Source of the DNA: CAYURR01 sp964446745
GTDB taxonomy: Bacteria > Bacillota > Clostridia > Lachnospirales > WQUN01
Assembly: GCA_964446745.1 (NCBI GenBank)
Contig: CAYURR010000168.1
Location: 1 to 6,522 of the forward strand
Direction: 5' to 3'
Length of the DNA: 6,522 bases
Numbering within the stretch: position 1 is the stretch's first letter; each line of letters starts with the position of its first letter. This document shows positions 1 to 6,000 of the stretch, piece by piece. The position numbers were made by a program, and so were the translations under genes. The notes under the pieces were generated by a model that saw only the letters and a list, made by a program, of their open reading frames with translations, was not told where the DNA came from and searched no databases.

Positions 1-889
1 AGATCGTATTTGCGATAAGCGCGAGCGCGACGCTCACGATAGACTTAAACATACCAATCGCAGTACCATACGAATAACGCGTGAGACCGATACCGTATTT
101 GAGTGCGTATTGATCGATAACGAGTGCAAAGTCCTGTACAACTGCATTACCCAAGAGCATCTGTCTCTCGAAACCTATACTGAGCAACCAACCGATATTC
201 ATGATCAAGATGACTGCGATCGTGGGCCTGATGCCCGGCAGCGTGACATGTAATATGCGCTTGAGTCTGCCCGCTCCGTCTATCTTAGCGGCCTCATACA
301 GCGACGCATCGATGCCGGCCATTGCGGATATGTAAATGATCGAGTTCCAACCTGTTTCCTTCCATGTATCGGATAATACAACGATCCACCAGAACAGCTT
401 AGGCTGCGCCAAGAAAGAGAACGGCTTTTTGATGATGCCTGTCGATAACAAGAAGCTGTTTACCGCACCACCGTCGACCGACAATATCTGTGTGATCATA
501 TTTGCCGCTATAACCCATGAAATAAAGTGCGGCAGATAAGAGATCGTTTGAACGGATTTTTTAAAGAACAGCCCGCGCATTTCATACAATAAAATGGCAA
601 ACAAAATCGGTATAGTAAAACCGAAGATAAGGCCGAGCACGCTCATACCGAGGGTGTTGCGCAAGGCCATATAGAAATCAGGCTCGTTGAACAACTTTAT
701 AAAATTATCAAGCCCCACCCATTTCTGTTCAAAAAAGCTCCTGTTGGGCTTGTAATTTTGAAACGCCATGGTCCATCCCCATATAGGCAGATATCGGAAT
801 ACAATCATCCAAATCACAAAGGGTAAAGACATCATTAGCAGATATTTCTGGTCTAGGATACGTTTTAGCGTTATCCGCTTGCTGTTCAT
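1..889 (-). CDS. lplB: ABC sugar transporter permease, LplB-type (3' end beyond window)
   Basis: Inner-membrane permease of a CUT1-type ABC importer for oligosaccharides; it would pair with a second permease, a binding lipoprotein and an ATPase. I translated it by hand from ATG at 889 down to the left edge: 296 uninterrupted residues starting MNSKRITLKR. Family hallmarks seen: an N-terminal membrane segment ending RYLPIWGWTMAFQNYKP, then WVGLDNF, then YLPHFISWV, and the EAA loop (EAAKIDGAGR, from about residue 199) that contacts the ATPase. The visible end, GTAIGMFKSIVSVALAL, matches the last membrane helix of these proteins, so only about 10-15 residues should be missing. A strong ribosome binding site (AGGAGGGG, 894-901) fixes the start. 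It is co-oriented with the upstream LacI-type gene but has its own promoter in the 60-bp gap. It is a diverged paralogue of the plus-strand permease at 4197, so it belongs to a second importer. The substrate cannot be told. Confidence 0.93.
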   Translation of the reverse strand, partial: MNSKRITLKRILDQKYLLMMSLPFVIWMIVFRYLPIWGWTMAFQNYKPNRSFFEQKWVGLDNFIKLFNEPDFYMALRNTLGMSVLGLIFGFTIPILFAILLYEMRGLFFKKSVQTISYLPHFISWVIAANMITQILSVDGGAVNSFLLSTGIIKKPFSFLAQPKLFWWIVVLSDTWKETGWNSIIYISAMAGIDASLYEAAKIDGAGRLKRILHVTLPGIRPTIAVILIMNIGWLLSIGFERQMLLGNAVVQDFALVIDQYALKYGIGLTRYSYGTAIGMFKSIVSVALALIANTI

Positions 890-893
890 CGAA

Positions 894-901
894 CCCCTCC
901 T
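894..901 (-). promoter_or_regulatory. Ribosome binding site of the minus-strand permease
   Basis: On the minus strand AGGAGGGG lies 4 bases before the ATG at 889. The GGAGG core lies about 7 bases before it, a normal Gram-positive spacing. This selects the start codon at 887-889. Confidence 0.8.
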
Positions 902-912
902 CTTTTCTTAGC

Positions 913-940
913 ATTATATATTGAATTATTCATTTGTCAA
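913..940 (-). promoter_or_regulatory. Consensus sigma-A promoter for the minus-strand permease
   Basis: On the minus strand a perfect TTGACA (935-940) and a perfect TATAAT (913-918) are separated by 16 bp. Transcription should start near 906, giving a very short leader before the ATG at 889. The -35 box is only about 10 bp past the stop codon of the LacI-type gene (950-952). The permease operon can therefore be transcribed independently of the regulator gene. Such a strong core promoter normally implies that a repressor controls it. The sequence TGTAAACG lies just upstream (947-954) and recurs in the divergent regulatory region, but a full operator is not evident. Confidence 0.8.
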
Positions 941-949
941 CACAGTCGT

Positions 950-1993
950 TTACATAAGACAAGTGCTTTCCCTAAATATTACCTCTGTGAATATATACAC
1001 AGCTTCATAACATTGCTCGTCGTCCTCAATCCTCCAGATCAACTGCTTAACAAGCCGCCTGCCAAGGCTCTCCAGGCACACCTTCACGGATGTCAGATCT
1101 GGAAATATTACGTTTTTACCCTGGTCATCGTCATATCCGGAAACCCTAACATCACCGGGTACGTCATATTCGCGATCCTCAAGCTGCTTCATGACCAGTA
1201 ACGCGATGTTGTCATTTGCACATACAAACGCATCGGGCATACTTTTGAGGCCATCCATGATCCGTGATATAGCCGCCGGGCTATAGAACCTGTCCTCGTC
1301 TGAGGTAAAACACAGCGCCTGTTCGATCTCCATACCCGCCTCTATAAAAGCCTCTCTAAAGCCCATCCACCTGTCGTAGATCGTCTTCGAATAACTAATA
1401 TCACCTATAAAGCTCAAGTGTTTGCAGCCTGTTTTAATCAGGTGTCTGGTTATTTTCTTAATACTGTTTAAACCCTCTGTGAGCAAAATATCCCCGTTTA
1501 GCACATTGGCATCATAGTCCGGTGGCGAATCCAGATAGACCTTTGGGATCTCAAGACCCGCTATCTGATCCAATATATCCCTGTCGTATACATTGACTAC
1601 AATAAGCCCTCCTGCACGCTTCGATGCCAATATTTCAGGCATCTTCCAGCTCGGGCTATCGTTGATCTCGCAATAAACCAGAGAATAATTGGCGTCCTCC
1701 AGCCCCAAGTAGATGCCGCTGATGATGCTGTTCCAGAAGATGTTTCTGTCCTCCCTGTGCGTGAGCATGACTATCATACCGTTGTCCATCATCACGCCGG
1801 GGGGTTGTATGTTTATCTTTTCGAGCAGCTCGGTGGGCAGTTTCTTGTAGCCCATGTCATACGCTCCCTGTATGATCGTGCGCTCTGTATCCGGTGTCAC
1901 ACCGCTTTTTCCGTTTAGCACCTTGGACACCGTATTGCGTGATATCCGCAGTTTTTCCGCTATTTCTAATATGGTGGGCTGCTTGTAATGCAC
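950..1993 (-). CDS. LacI/GalR-family transcriptional regulator
   Basis: Sugar-responsive DNA-binding repressor of 347 residues, a normal length for the family. The N-terminal helix-turn-helix spans about residues 7-28 (ILEIAEKLRISRNTVSKVLNG) and continues through the typical T-x-x-x-I-x-x-A-x-x-x-GY segment ending at Y49. From about residue 72 it has a periplasmic-binding-protein-like effector domain: MIVMLTHR, then GGLIVVNV, HLSFIGD, the subdomain-crossing DAFVCANDNIALLVMKQL, and VSGYDDD near the C-terminus. The linker (GYKKLPTELLEK) lacks the usual N-x-x-A-R hinge-helix motif. The start is GTG at 1991-1993, chosen because GGAGG (2001-2005) lies 7 bases upstream. A nearby ATG overlaps that binding site and is in another frame. 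It is divergent from the binding-protein operon and co-oriented with the partial permease, so it probably controls one or both. The inducer is unknown. Confidence 0.93.
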   Translation of the reverse strand: MHYKQPTILEIAEKLRISRNTVSKVLNGKSGVTPDTERTIIQGAYDMGYKKLPTELLEKINIQPPGVMMDNGMIVMLTHREDRNIFWNSIISGIYLGLEDANYSLVYCEINDSPSWKMPEILASKRAGGLIVVNVYDRDILDQIAGLEIPKVYLDSPPDYDANVLNGDILLTEGLNSIKKITRHLIKTGCKHLSFIGDISYSKTIYDRWMGFREAFIEAGMEIEQALCFTSDEDRFYSPAAISRIMDGLKSMPDAFVCANDNIALLVMKQLEDREYDVPGDVRVSGYDDDQGKNVIFPDLTSVKVCLESLGRRLVKQLIWRIEDDEQCYEAVYIFTEVIFRESTCLM

Positions 1994-2000
1994 GTTTCAT

Positions 2001-2005
2001 CCTCC
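2001..2005 (-). promoter_or_regulatory. Ribosome binding site that sets the GTG start of the LacI-type gene
   Basis: GGAGG on the minus strand lies 7 bases before GTG at 1991-1993. The ATG that overlaps this motif (minus, 1998-2000) is out of frame with the regulator and too close to be served by it. GTG is therefore the real start. Confidence 0.75.
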
Positions 2006-2058
2006 GTTTCGCATGTTATATTTGATCGTGCATAATCTAAGCGTACATTCTCTCGGAC

Positions 2059-2087
2059 ATATTCTCATGTTCATACACTTCTGTCAA
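2059..2087 (-). promoter_or_regulatory. Weak candidate promoter for the LacI-type gene
   Basis: A perfect TTGACA lies on the minus strand at 2082-2087, but the hexamer 17 bp downstream (GAATAT, 2059-2064) matches the -10 consensus at only three positions. An alternative is CATAAT at 2091-2096 with a poor -35. The true start of the regulator transcript is therefore uncertain; it is probably 50-90 bases upstream of the GTG. Confidence 0.25.
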
Positions 2088-2094
2088 GACATTA

Positions 2095-2120
2095 TGTGCA
2101 TATGCATCATCACTTGCACA
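2095..2120. repeat. Inverted repeat TGTGCA-N14-TGCACA, possible operator
   Basis: Perfect 6-bp arms lie at 2095-2100 and 2115-2120. Within it, 2097-2106 (TGCATATGCA) is itself a perfect 10-bp palindrome. It sits in the divergent regulatory region about 100 bp upstream of the LacI-type start codon, so it could be an autoregulatory or shared operator. The assignment rests on symmetry and position only. Confidence 0.3.
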
Positions 2121-2133
2121 AAAACTCTTGGCA

Positions 2134-2149
2134 TTGTAAACGGAAATAC
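2134..2149 (+). promoter_or_regulatory. cre-like site (CcpA or LacI-family operator candidate)
   Basis: TTGTAAACGGAAATAC fits the Gram-positive catabolite-response consensus WTGNNARCGNWWWCAW at 14 of 16 positions, with mismatches at 2147 and 2149. CcpA is itself a LacI-family protein, so the site could instead bind the local regulator. Its core TGTAAACG recurs at 947-954 on the minus strand, just upstream of the other transporter promoter. It lies about 100 bp upstream of the predicted plus-strand promoter. Confidence 0.35.
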
Positions 2150-2233
2150 TTGTTCAGCATATTTTACAACATTGTACATATCAACCGTTTTTGTTCGCTA
2201 TATTGTTCTATGTAATGTTACTAAATTATTGTC

Positions 2234-2262
2234 TTGATTATTAGCAATCACTGTTGTATTAT
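2234..2262 (+). promoter_or_regulatory. Probable sigma-A promoter of the transporter operon
   Basis: TTGATT (2234-2239) and TATTAT (2257-2262) are separated by an ideal 17 bp. They match the -35 consensus at four positions and the -10 consensus at five. The predicted transcription start is near 2269, giving a leader of about 35 bases. The start falls inside a perfect palindrome, which suggests repression at the start site. Confidence 0.55.
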
Positions 2263-2266
2263 GAGC

Positions 2267-2285
2267 AAAGTTACACAATAACTTT
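2267..2285. promoter_or_regulatory. Palindrome at the predicted transcription start, operator candidate
   Basis: AAAGTTA (2267-2273) and TAACTTT (2279-2285) form perfect 7-bp arms around CACAA. The element begins 4 bp after the -10 hexamer, the classic place for a repressor site. The centre is not the CpG typical of LacI-family operators, so the binding protein may be another regulator. In RNA it could also form a weak AU-rich hairpin just upstream of the ribosome binding site. Confidence 0.45.
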
Positions 2286-2290
2286 ACATT

Positions 2291-2297
2291 AAGGAGG
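2291..2297 (+). promoter_or_regulatory. Ribosome binding site of the solute-binding protein gene
   Basis: AAGGAGG, fully complementary to the 16S rRNA tail, lies 6 bases before ATG at 2304. It fixes the start and predicts high translation, as expected for an abundant binding lipoprotein. Confidence 0.85.
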
Positions 2298-2303
2298 TTT
2301 CGA

Positions 2304-4088
2304 ATGAAGAGAAAGGTTAAGCAGCTTGCATCGGCATTGCTCGCATCGGTTGTTCTGGTTTCGCTGGCAGCATGCAGCGGCGTGGTGACGCCACCGCCGT
2401 CAAGCGGAGCACAACAGGCTCCCGCAGCCGAAACCAAAACCGATACGACGGCAACAACGGAAACCAAAACTGATACACAATCGGCTGACACAAGCGGATC
2501 GGCAAAGATCGGACAAGGCGGTACCGCTACCAGAGAGGCTCAACCCGTACCCGAGGGCGATTGGAAGACACCGTACCCCACTATGGTCAACATAACGACC
2601 GTAAAGGGCACTGGTCAGGACCAGGTATTTGAAAACGGCGACGACCAGACCAATAACCCATGGACCAGAGCCTGGAAACAGGATCTCGGCATCGAGGTTA
2701 CATATGACTGGATTGATGAAGGCGGAACCCAATACGAAACCAAGCTAAACATGGCTATCGCTTCAGGCAACCTCCCGGATGCATTTAAGTGCAACTACAT
2801 CCAGTTCAGACAACTTATGCAGGCCGGTTTGTTGATGGACATCACCGATGTCTACAACAAATATACATCACAGCGTGTCAGGGATTATGAAAAGGTCGAT
2901 CCGGACACCATCAAGCTGACATCGCGTGACGGCAAGATCTATGCAGTGCCAAATTATTATTACGGCATCATCGACAGTCCGCGTGATCTGTGGGTCAGAA
3001 AAGATTGGTACGAGGCCGCAGGTTCACCGAAGCTCAAGACCGTTGCAGACTTTGAAAATCTGGCCAAGACCTTTACGAGCGAGCACGGCGGCTACGGTAT
3101 GGCTGTCAGCAATACCCTCGACGAGCTGTTCATGACAGGCCCCATGTTTAATGTTTATCTCGGTGCGCCGAGTAACGGCAGCTATTTCTGGTACAAGGAC
3201 AGCACTGGTCGCATCAAGGCAGGCATTACTCATCCGGAAATGAAGACCGCACTCGAGACCTGGGCTAAGTGGTTCAAAGAAGGCATCATCAGCCCGGACT
3301 TTGCAAACATGGACTTCAACAAGATGAACGAGGAGATCGTAAACGGCAAGGCCGGCTTCCAACCGTTCTGGCAATGGCAGGGTTGGCTAAACGGTCCAAA
3401 CCTCGTTGCGGCTCAGGGTAACGAAAATGCATACATGATCCCGTTGCCGTTCCCGACCATGGATGGCTCACAGGTATTGGGGCAAGTCGGTTTCCCCAAC
3501 GGCACTAACATCGTCGTCAACAAGAGCTGTGCAAACCCGGCTGCTGTTATGAAGCTGTTGAGCTACACAGACTATATTATGTTCGACCCGAATACCGTGC
3601 TGACCGAGGAGCAGTTCAAAGGTTTTACGGATGGACAGAGGGAGCATGTGCCCGGCACATTTGCCATCATCGACCCGCAGGCCGATATGATCCAGTTTGA
3701 ACATGTATTGGCCGCGCTCAAGTCCGGTGATACGAGCCAGCTATTCACAGCAGGCATGAAAAAGAAGTATGGCGATTCCATTAGTTGGCTGAATAATAAG
3801 GACACCGGCGGCCTTGGCGCATATTTGCAGCAGGGCTTTGACGGTTGTGCTTATTACAACAGTAAATATCTGATCGATAACAATTTCTTGAAGAGGACCG
3901 ATATGTGGGGCCCCGCTCCTGAGGACTTCGACAAGACAGCCAATACGATCGATATAGCCCTGAACGGCTTTACCGAGATCATCATGGGTGCACAGCCTAT
4001 CTCTTACTATGACAAGGTTATCGCGGACTGGTACGCCGCCGGCGGTACGATCCTTGAGGATGCGGTAAACGCAAACTACAATAAATAA
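2304..4088 (+). CDS. Extracellular solute-binding lipoprotein, CUT1 ABC importer
   Basis: Substrate-capturing lipoprotein of an ABC sugar importer, anchored to the outer face of the membrane; 594 residues. The N-terminus is a lipoprotein signal peptide: basic MKRKVKQ, a hydrophobic core, and lipobox LAAC with the lipidated cysteine at residue 24. A low-complexity Thr/Pro/Ala/Ser linker of about 45 residues follows, including ETKTDT twice (residues 43-48 and 53-58). The mature domain starts near YPTMVNITTVKG. Large-LipO-type features include NPWTRAWKQDLGIEV, KLNMAIASGNLPD, DGKIYAVPNYY, LWVRKDWYEAAG and a C-terminal GGTILEDAVNANY. The length is at the upper end for this type, partly because of the linker. 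The gene ends in tandem stops TAA TAG. It is first in the operon, ahead of two permease genes. The aromatic-rich sequence fits an oligosaccharide ligand, but the sugar cannot be named. Confidence 0.93.
   Translation: MKRKVKQLASALLASVVLVSLAACSGVVTPPPSSGAQQAPAAETKTDTTATTETKTDTQSADTSGSAKIGQGGTATREAQPVPEGDWKTPYPTMVNITTVKGTGQDQVFENGDDQTNNPWTRAWKQDLGIEVTYDWIDEGGTQYETKLNMAIASGNLPDAFKCNYIQFRQLMQAGLLMDITDVYNKYTSQRVRDYEKVDPDTIKLTSRDGKIYAVPNYYYGIIDSPRDLWVRKDWYEAAGSPKLKTVADFENLAKTFTSEHGGYGMAVSNTLDELFMTGPMFNVYLGAPSNGSYFWYKDSTGRIKAGITHPEMKTALETWAKWFKEGIISPDFANMDFNKMNEEIVNGKAGFQPFWQWQGWLNGPNLVAAQGNENAYMIPLPFPTMDGSQVLGQVGFPNGTNIVVNKSCANPAAVMKLLSYTDYIMFDPNTVLTEEQFKGFTDGQREHVPGTFAIIDPQADMIQFEHVLAALKSGDTSQLFTAGMKKKYGDSISWLNNKDTGGLGAYLQQGFDGCAYYNSKYLIDNNFLKRTDMWGPAPEDFDKTANTIDIALNGFTEIIMGAQPISYYDKVIADWYAAGGTILEDAVNANYNK
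2430..2476 (+). repeat. 30-bp-period direct repeat in the lipoprotein linker
   Basis: GAAACCAAAACYGATAC occurs at 2430-2446 and 2460-2476 with a single C/T difference. The 30-bp offset preserves the reading frame and encodes ETKTDT twice. This looks like a small in-frame duplication lengthening the flexible tether between the lipid anchor and the binding domain. Confidence 0.75.
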
Positions 4089-4119
4089 TAGTAGATAAAT
4101 AATATTTTAGGGTATGAGC

Positions 4120-4164
4120 GAGGGCTTGTTTGAAAAATATATACTGTTTTTCAAGCAAGCCCTC
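4120..4164 (+). other. Long intercistronic hairpin between binding protein and permease genes
   Basis: Arms 4120-4137 and 4147-4164 pair over 18 bp (17 Watson-Crick, one G-T) around a 9-base loop. The outer arm is GAGGGCTTG with CAAGCCCTC. It lies in the 108-bp gap between the binding protein stop and the first permease start. No T-run follows on either strand, so it is not a canonical intrinsic terminator. In such operons a hairpin here usually protects the 3' end of the binding-protein mRNA, or causes partial termination, so that permeases are made in smaller amounts. That role is inferred from position. Confidence 0.8.
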
Positions 4165-4184
4165 TATGGTAACTCTATGACAAT

Positions 4185-4189
4185 GGAGG
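4185..4189 (+). promoter_or_regulatory. Ribosome binding site of the first permease gene
   Basis: GGAGG lies 7 bases before ATG at 4197, after the intercistronic hairpin. The permease can be translated independently of the upstream gene. Confidence 0.75.
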
Positions 4190-4196
4190 ATACTAA

Positions 4197-5090
4197 ATGG
4201 TTAAACGATTAAAGAAAGACTGGCCCTTTCACGTATTGATACTCCCGAGCGTGGTGCTGACGTTCATATTTTCATATATGCCGATGTACGGCATTATCAT
4301 GGCTTTCCAGGACTACAACCCCGGTTTGGGCTTTGTAAAATCACCGTGGGTGGGCCTGGAGAATTTTAAATTGATTTTCGCGCAGGCTCAGTTTCATAAT
4401 GCGGTGTTCAATACATTATTTATATCGTTATTGAAAATCGTCGTCGGGACGTTTAGCTCCGTCGTGTTTGCACTGCTGCTAAACGAGATCCGCCTTACCG
4501 CCGCCAAGCGTGTCTTTCAGACTATTGTATATATCCCGAACTTTATATCCTGGGTCATCATGGCTGGCATACTATTGAATATCCTGTCCTCTGACGGACT
4601 TGTAAACACTATGCTTGGTTATATCGGCATCCGCCCGATACAGTTCATTTCAAACAGGGGCATCTTCCCGTGGACGATTATCGTCAGTGATGTCTGGAAA
4701 ACCTTTGGCTTCGGCACGGTAGTGTACTTGGCAGCGATAACCTCCATCGACCCTGAGCTGTACGAATCCGCCGTCATCGACGGCGCCGGCCGCTGGAAAC
4801 AGACAAGGCATATTACGGTTCCGCTGCTGTATCCGATCATCATACTGATGACCGTGCTCGCACTCGGTAACGTGCTCAATGCAGGCTTTGACCAGGTTTA
4901 CAACCTATATTCGCCGGTTGTCTATCCCACAGGCGATATCATTGATACATACGTCTACAGGTTAGGCTTACAAAACGGCAAATATGCGATTGGTACCGCG
5001 GTAGGCCTATTCAAGTCTGTCGTATCATGCATCCTGATTTCGCTGTCGCTGTATATCGCATATAAGGTTGCCAATTACCGAGTATTCTAA
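4197..5090 (+). CDS. lplB: ABC sugar transporter permease, LplB-type
   Basis: First of two inner-membrane permease subunits of the CUT1 importer; 297 residues, full length for the family. Six membrane segments are apparent, roughly residues 12-37, 68-95, 106-130, 161-185, 208-232 and 262-290. Hallmarks are PMYGIIMAFQDYNP (29-42), WVGLENF, YIPNFISWV and the ATPase-contacting EAA loop ESAVIDGAGRWKQ starting at residue 190, where Ser replaces the first Ala. The last helix follows GTAVGLFKS. It shares these motifs with the minus-strand permease at 1-889, but the two are clearly diverged, so they serve different importers. The next gene begins 17 bp downstream, so the two permeases are translated from one message and should form a heterodimer. 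No ATPase is encoded in the window; a shared MsmX-type ATPase would be expected from what is known of the family. Confidence 0.95.
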   Translation: MVKRLKKDWPFHVLILPSVVLTFIFSYMPMYGIIMAFQDYNPGLGFVKSPWVGLENFKLIFAQAQFHNAVFNTLFISLLKIVVGTFSSVVFALLLNEIRLTAAKRVFQTIVYIPNFISWVIMAGILLNILSSDGLVNTMLGYIGIRPIQFISNRGIFPWTIIVSDVWKTFGFGTVVYLAAITSIDPELYESAVIDGAGRWKQTRHITVPLLYPIIILMTVLALGNVLNAGFDQVYNLYSPVVYPTGDIIDTYVYRLGLQNGKYAIGTAVGLFKSVVSCILISLSLYIAYKVANYRVF

Positions 5091-5093
5091 GGG

Positions 5094-5098
5094 GGAGG
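5094..5098 (+). promoter_or_regulatory. Ribosome binding site of the second permease gene
   Basis: GGAGG, inside a longer G-rich run (5091-5100), lies 9 bases before ATG at 5108. It directly follows the stop codon of the preceding permease (5088-5090), which favours coupled translation. Confidence 0.75.
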
Positions 5099-5107
5099 TG
5101 CGGCTTA

Positions 5108-5995
5108 ATGAAGTTTCAAACAAGAGGACAAAAGATTTTCAATGTGTTTAACTATATCTTCATTATCATCGTGTGCCTGTCGTGCTTCCTGCCACTGCTA
5201 AACACTCTGGCCATATCGTTCAGTGCACCGGCGTTTGTTTCATCGGGCAAGGTCTACTTCTTTCCCAAGGGCTTTACGACGATGTCGTATGAGTTCGCCA
5301 TGCAAAACGGCAAGTTCCTGCAGGCATTCAAAGTTTCGGCGCTTCGCTGCTTGCTCGGTGTCTCCATAAACCTTTTTATGATGGTGACCACCGCGTATCC
5401 ACTATCCAAGACCAAGGATCGCTTTAGCGCTAGGAATTTCTATATGACCTTCTATGTCATCACCATGCTGTTCGGCGGCGGTTTGATCCCGTATTACATA
5501 TTGGTCAGTCAGTTGGGCCTTTTAAACAGCATCTGGTCATTGGTTCTGCCTCTGTCCTGCCCTGTGTATTCGATGGTCATATTGATGAACTTTATGAGAA
5601 ACCTACCCCCGGAAATAGAAGAAGCCGCCATGATCGACGGCGCGGGGCATTTCAGGATATTGTTCGCGATATTCCTACCGGTATTAAAGCCCGCTTTGGC
5701 AACGGTCGGCCTGTTCGCATTCGTATATCATTGGAACGACTGGTTCACAGGTGCGCTGTTTATGCACGATCCGAGGAATTATCCACTGCAGACATATCTG
5801 CAGACCTTGCTCACTAACTTCAGGGATATGCTCCGGCAAACCGGCTCCGACTATTACCAGCTGCTGTCCCGTATGAACGAACAAACCGGACGCGCAGCAC
5901 AGCTCTTCTTGGGTCTGGTGCCGACACTTATCATCTATCCGTTTATACAGAAATACTTCACTACCGGCTTGGTAGTCGGTAGTGTTAAGGGGTAA
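5108..5995 (+). CDS. ytcP: ABC sugar transporter permease, YtcP/AraQ-type
   Basis: Second permease subunit of the same CUT1 importer; 295 residues, normal for the family. An N-terminal cytoplasmic stretch leads into the first membrane helix (about residues 14-37). Characteristic pieces are AYPLSKTKDRF, FGGGLIPYYILVSQLGLLNS, the EAA loop EAAMIDGAGHFRILFAIFLP starting at residue 172 with all conserved residues present, YHWNDWF, and the C-terminal IQKYFTTGLVVGSVKG that is typical of YtcP-like proteins. It is the last gene of the operon; a strong terminator starts 6 bp after its stop codon. It would pair with the LplB-type subunit encoded 17 bp upstream. The substrate is not determinable from sequence, though the LplB/YtcP/large-lipoprotein trio is commonly used for plant-polysaccharide oligosaccharides (inference). 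Confidence 0.95.
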   Translation: MKFQTRGQKIFNVFNYIFIIIVCLSCFLPLLNTLAISFSAPAFVSSGKVYFFPKGFTTMSYEFAMQNGKFLQAFKVSALRCLLGVSINLFMMVTTAYPLSKTKDRFSARNFYMTFYVITMLFGGGLIPYYILVSQLGLLNSIWSLVLPLSCPVYSMVILMNFMRNLPPEIEEAAMIDGAGHFRILFAIFLPVLKPALATVGLFAFVYHWNDWFTGALFMHDPRNYPLQTYLQTLLTNFRDMLRQTGSDYYQLLSRMNEQTGRAAQLFLGLVPTLIIYPFIQKYFTTGLVVGSVKG

Positions 5996-6000
5996 TAAAT

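Larger units (their letters stand above)
1994..2303. other. Divergent regulatory region between regulator and transporter operon
   Basis: This 310-bp AT-rich stretch separates the LacI-type gene (minus) from the binding-protein gene (plus). A 74-codon reading frame in it (from 2013, plus) has no ribosome binding site and no recognisable content, so I treat the region as non-coding. It holds a plausible plus-strand promoter, a palindrome at the predicted start of transcription, a cre-like site, an inverted repeat around 2095-2120 and a weak minus-strand promoter, each listed separately. I see no recognisable riboswitch or T-box; the plus-strand leader predicted from the promoter is only about 35 bases. 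Confidence 0.75.

Noticed and set aside
336..539. 67-codon plus-strand frame within the left permease
   Set aside because: It is antisense to the hand-translated, uninterrupted LplB-type permease with clear family motifs.
729..914. 61-codon minus-strand frame over the left permease's start
   Set aside because: Overlaps the permease N-terminus in another frame; its start codon falls in the -10 region of the promoter.
2013..2237. 74-codon plus-strand reading frame in the divergent intergenic region
   Set aside because: No ribosome binding site, biased AT-rich composition and no recognisable domain; it overlaps promoter-like elements.
2198..2732. Several minus-strand frames opposite the lipoprotein signal and linker
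   Set aside because: They are reflections of the low-complexity linker codons of the solute-binding protein, with no start signals or domains.
4120..4164. Intercistronic hairpin considered as a full intrinsic terminator
   Set aside because: No T-run follows on either strand, and the permease genes downstream show no separate promoter that I can recognise.
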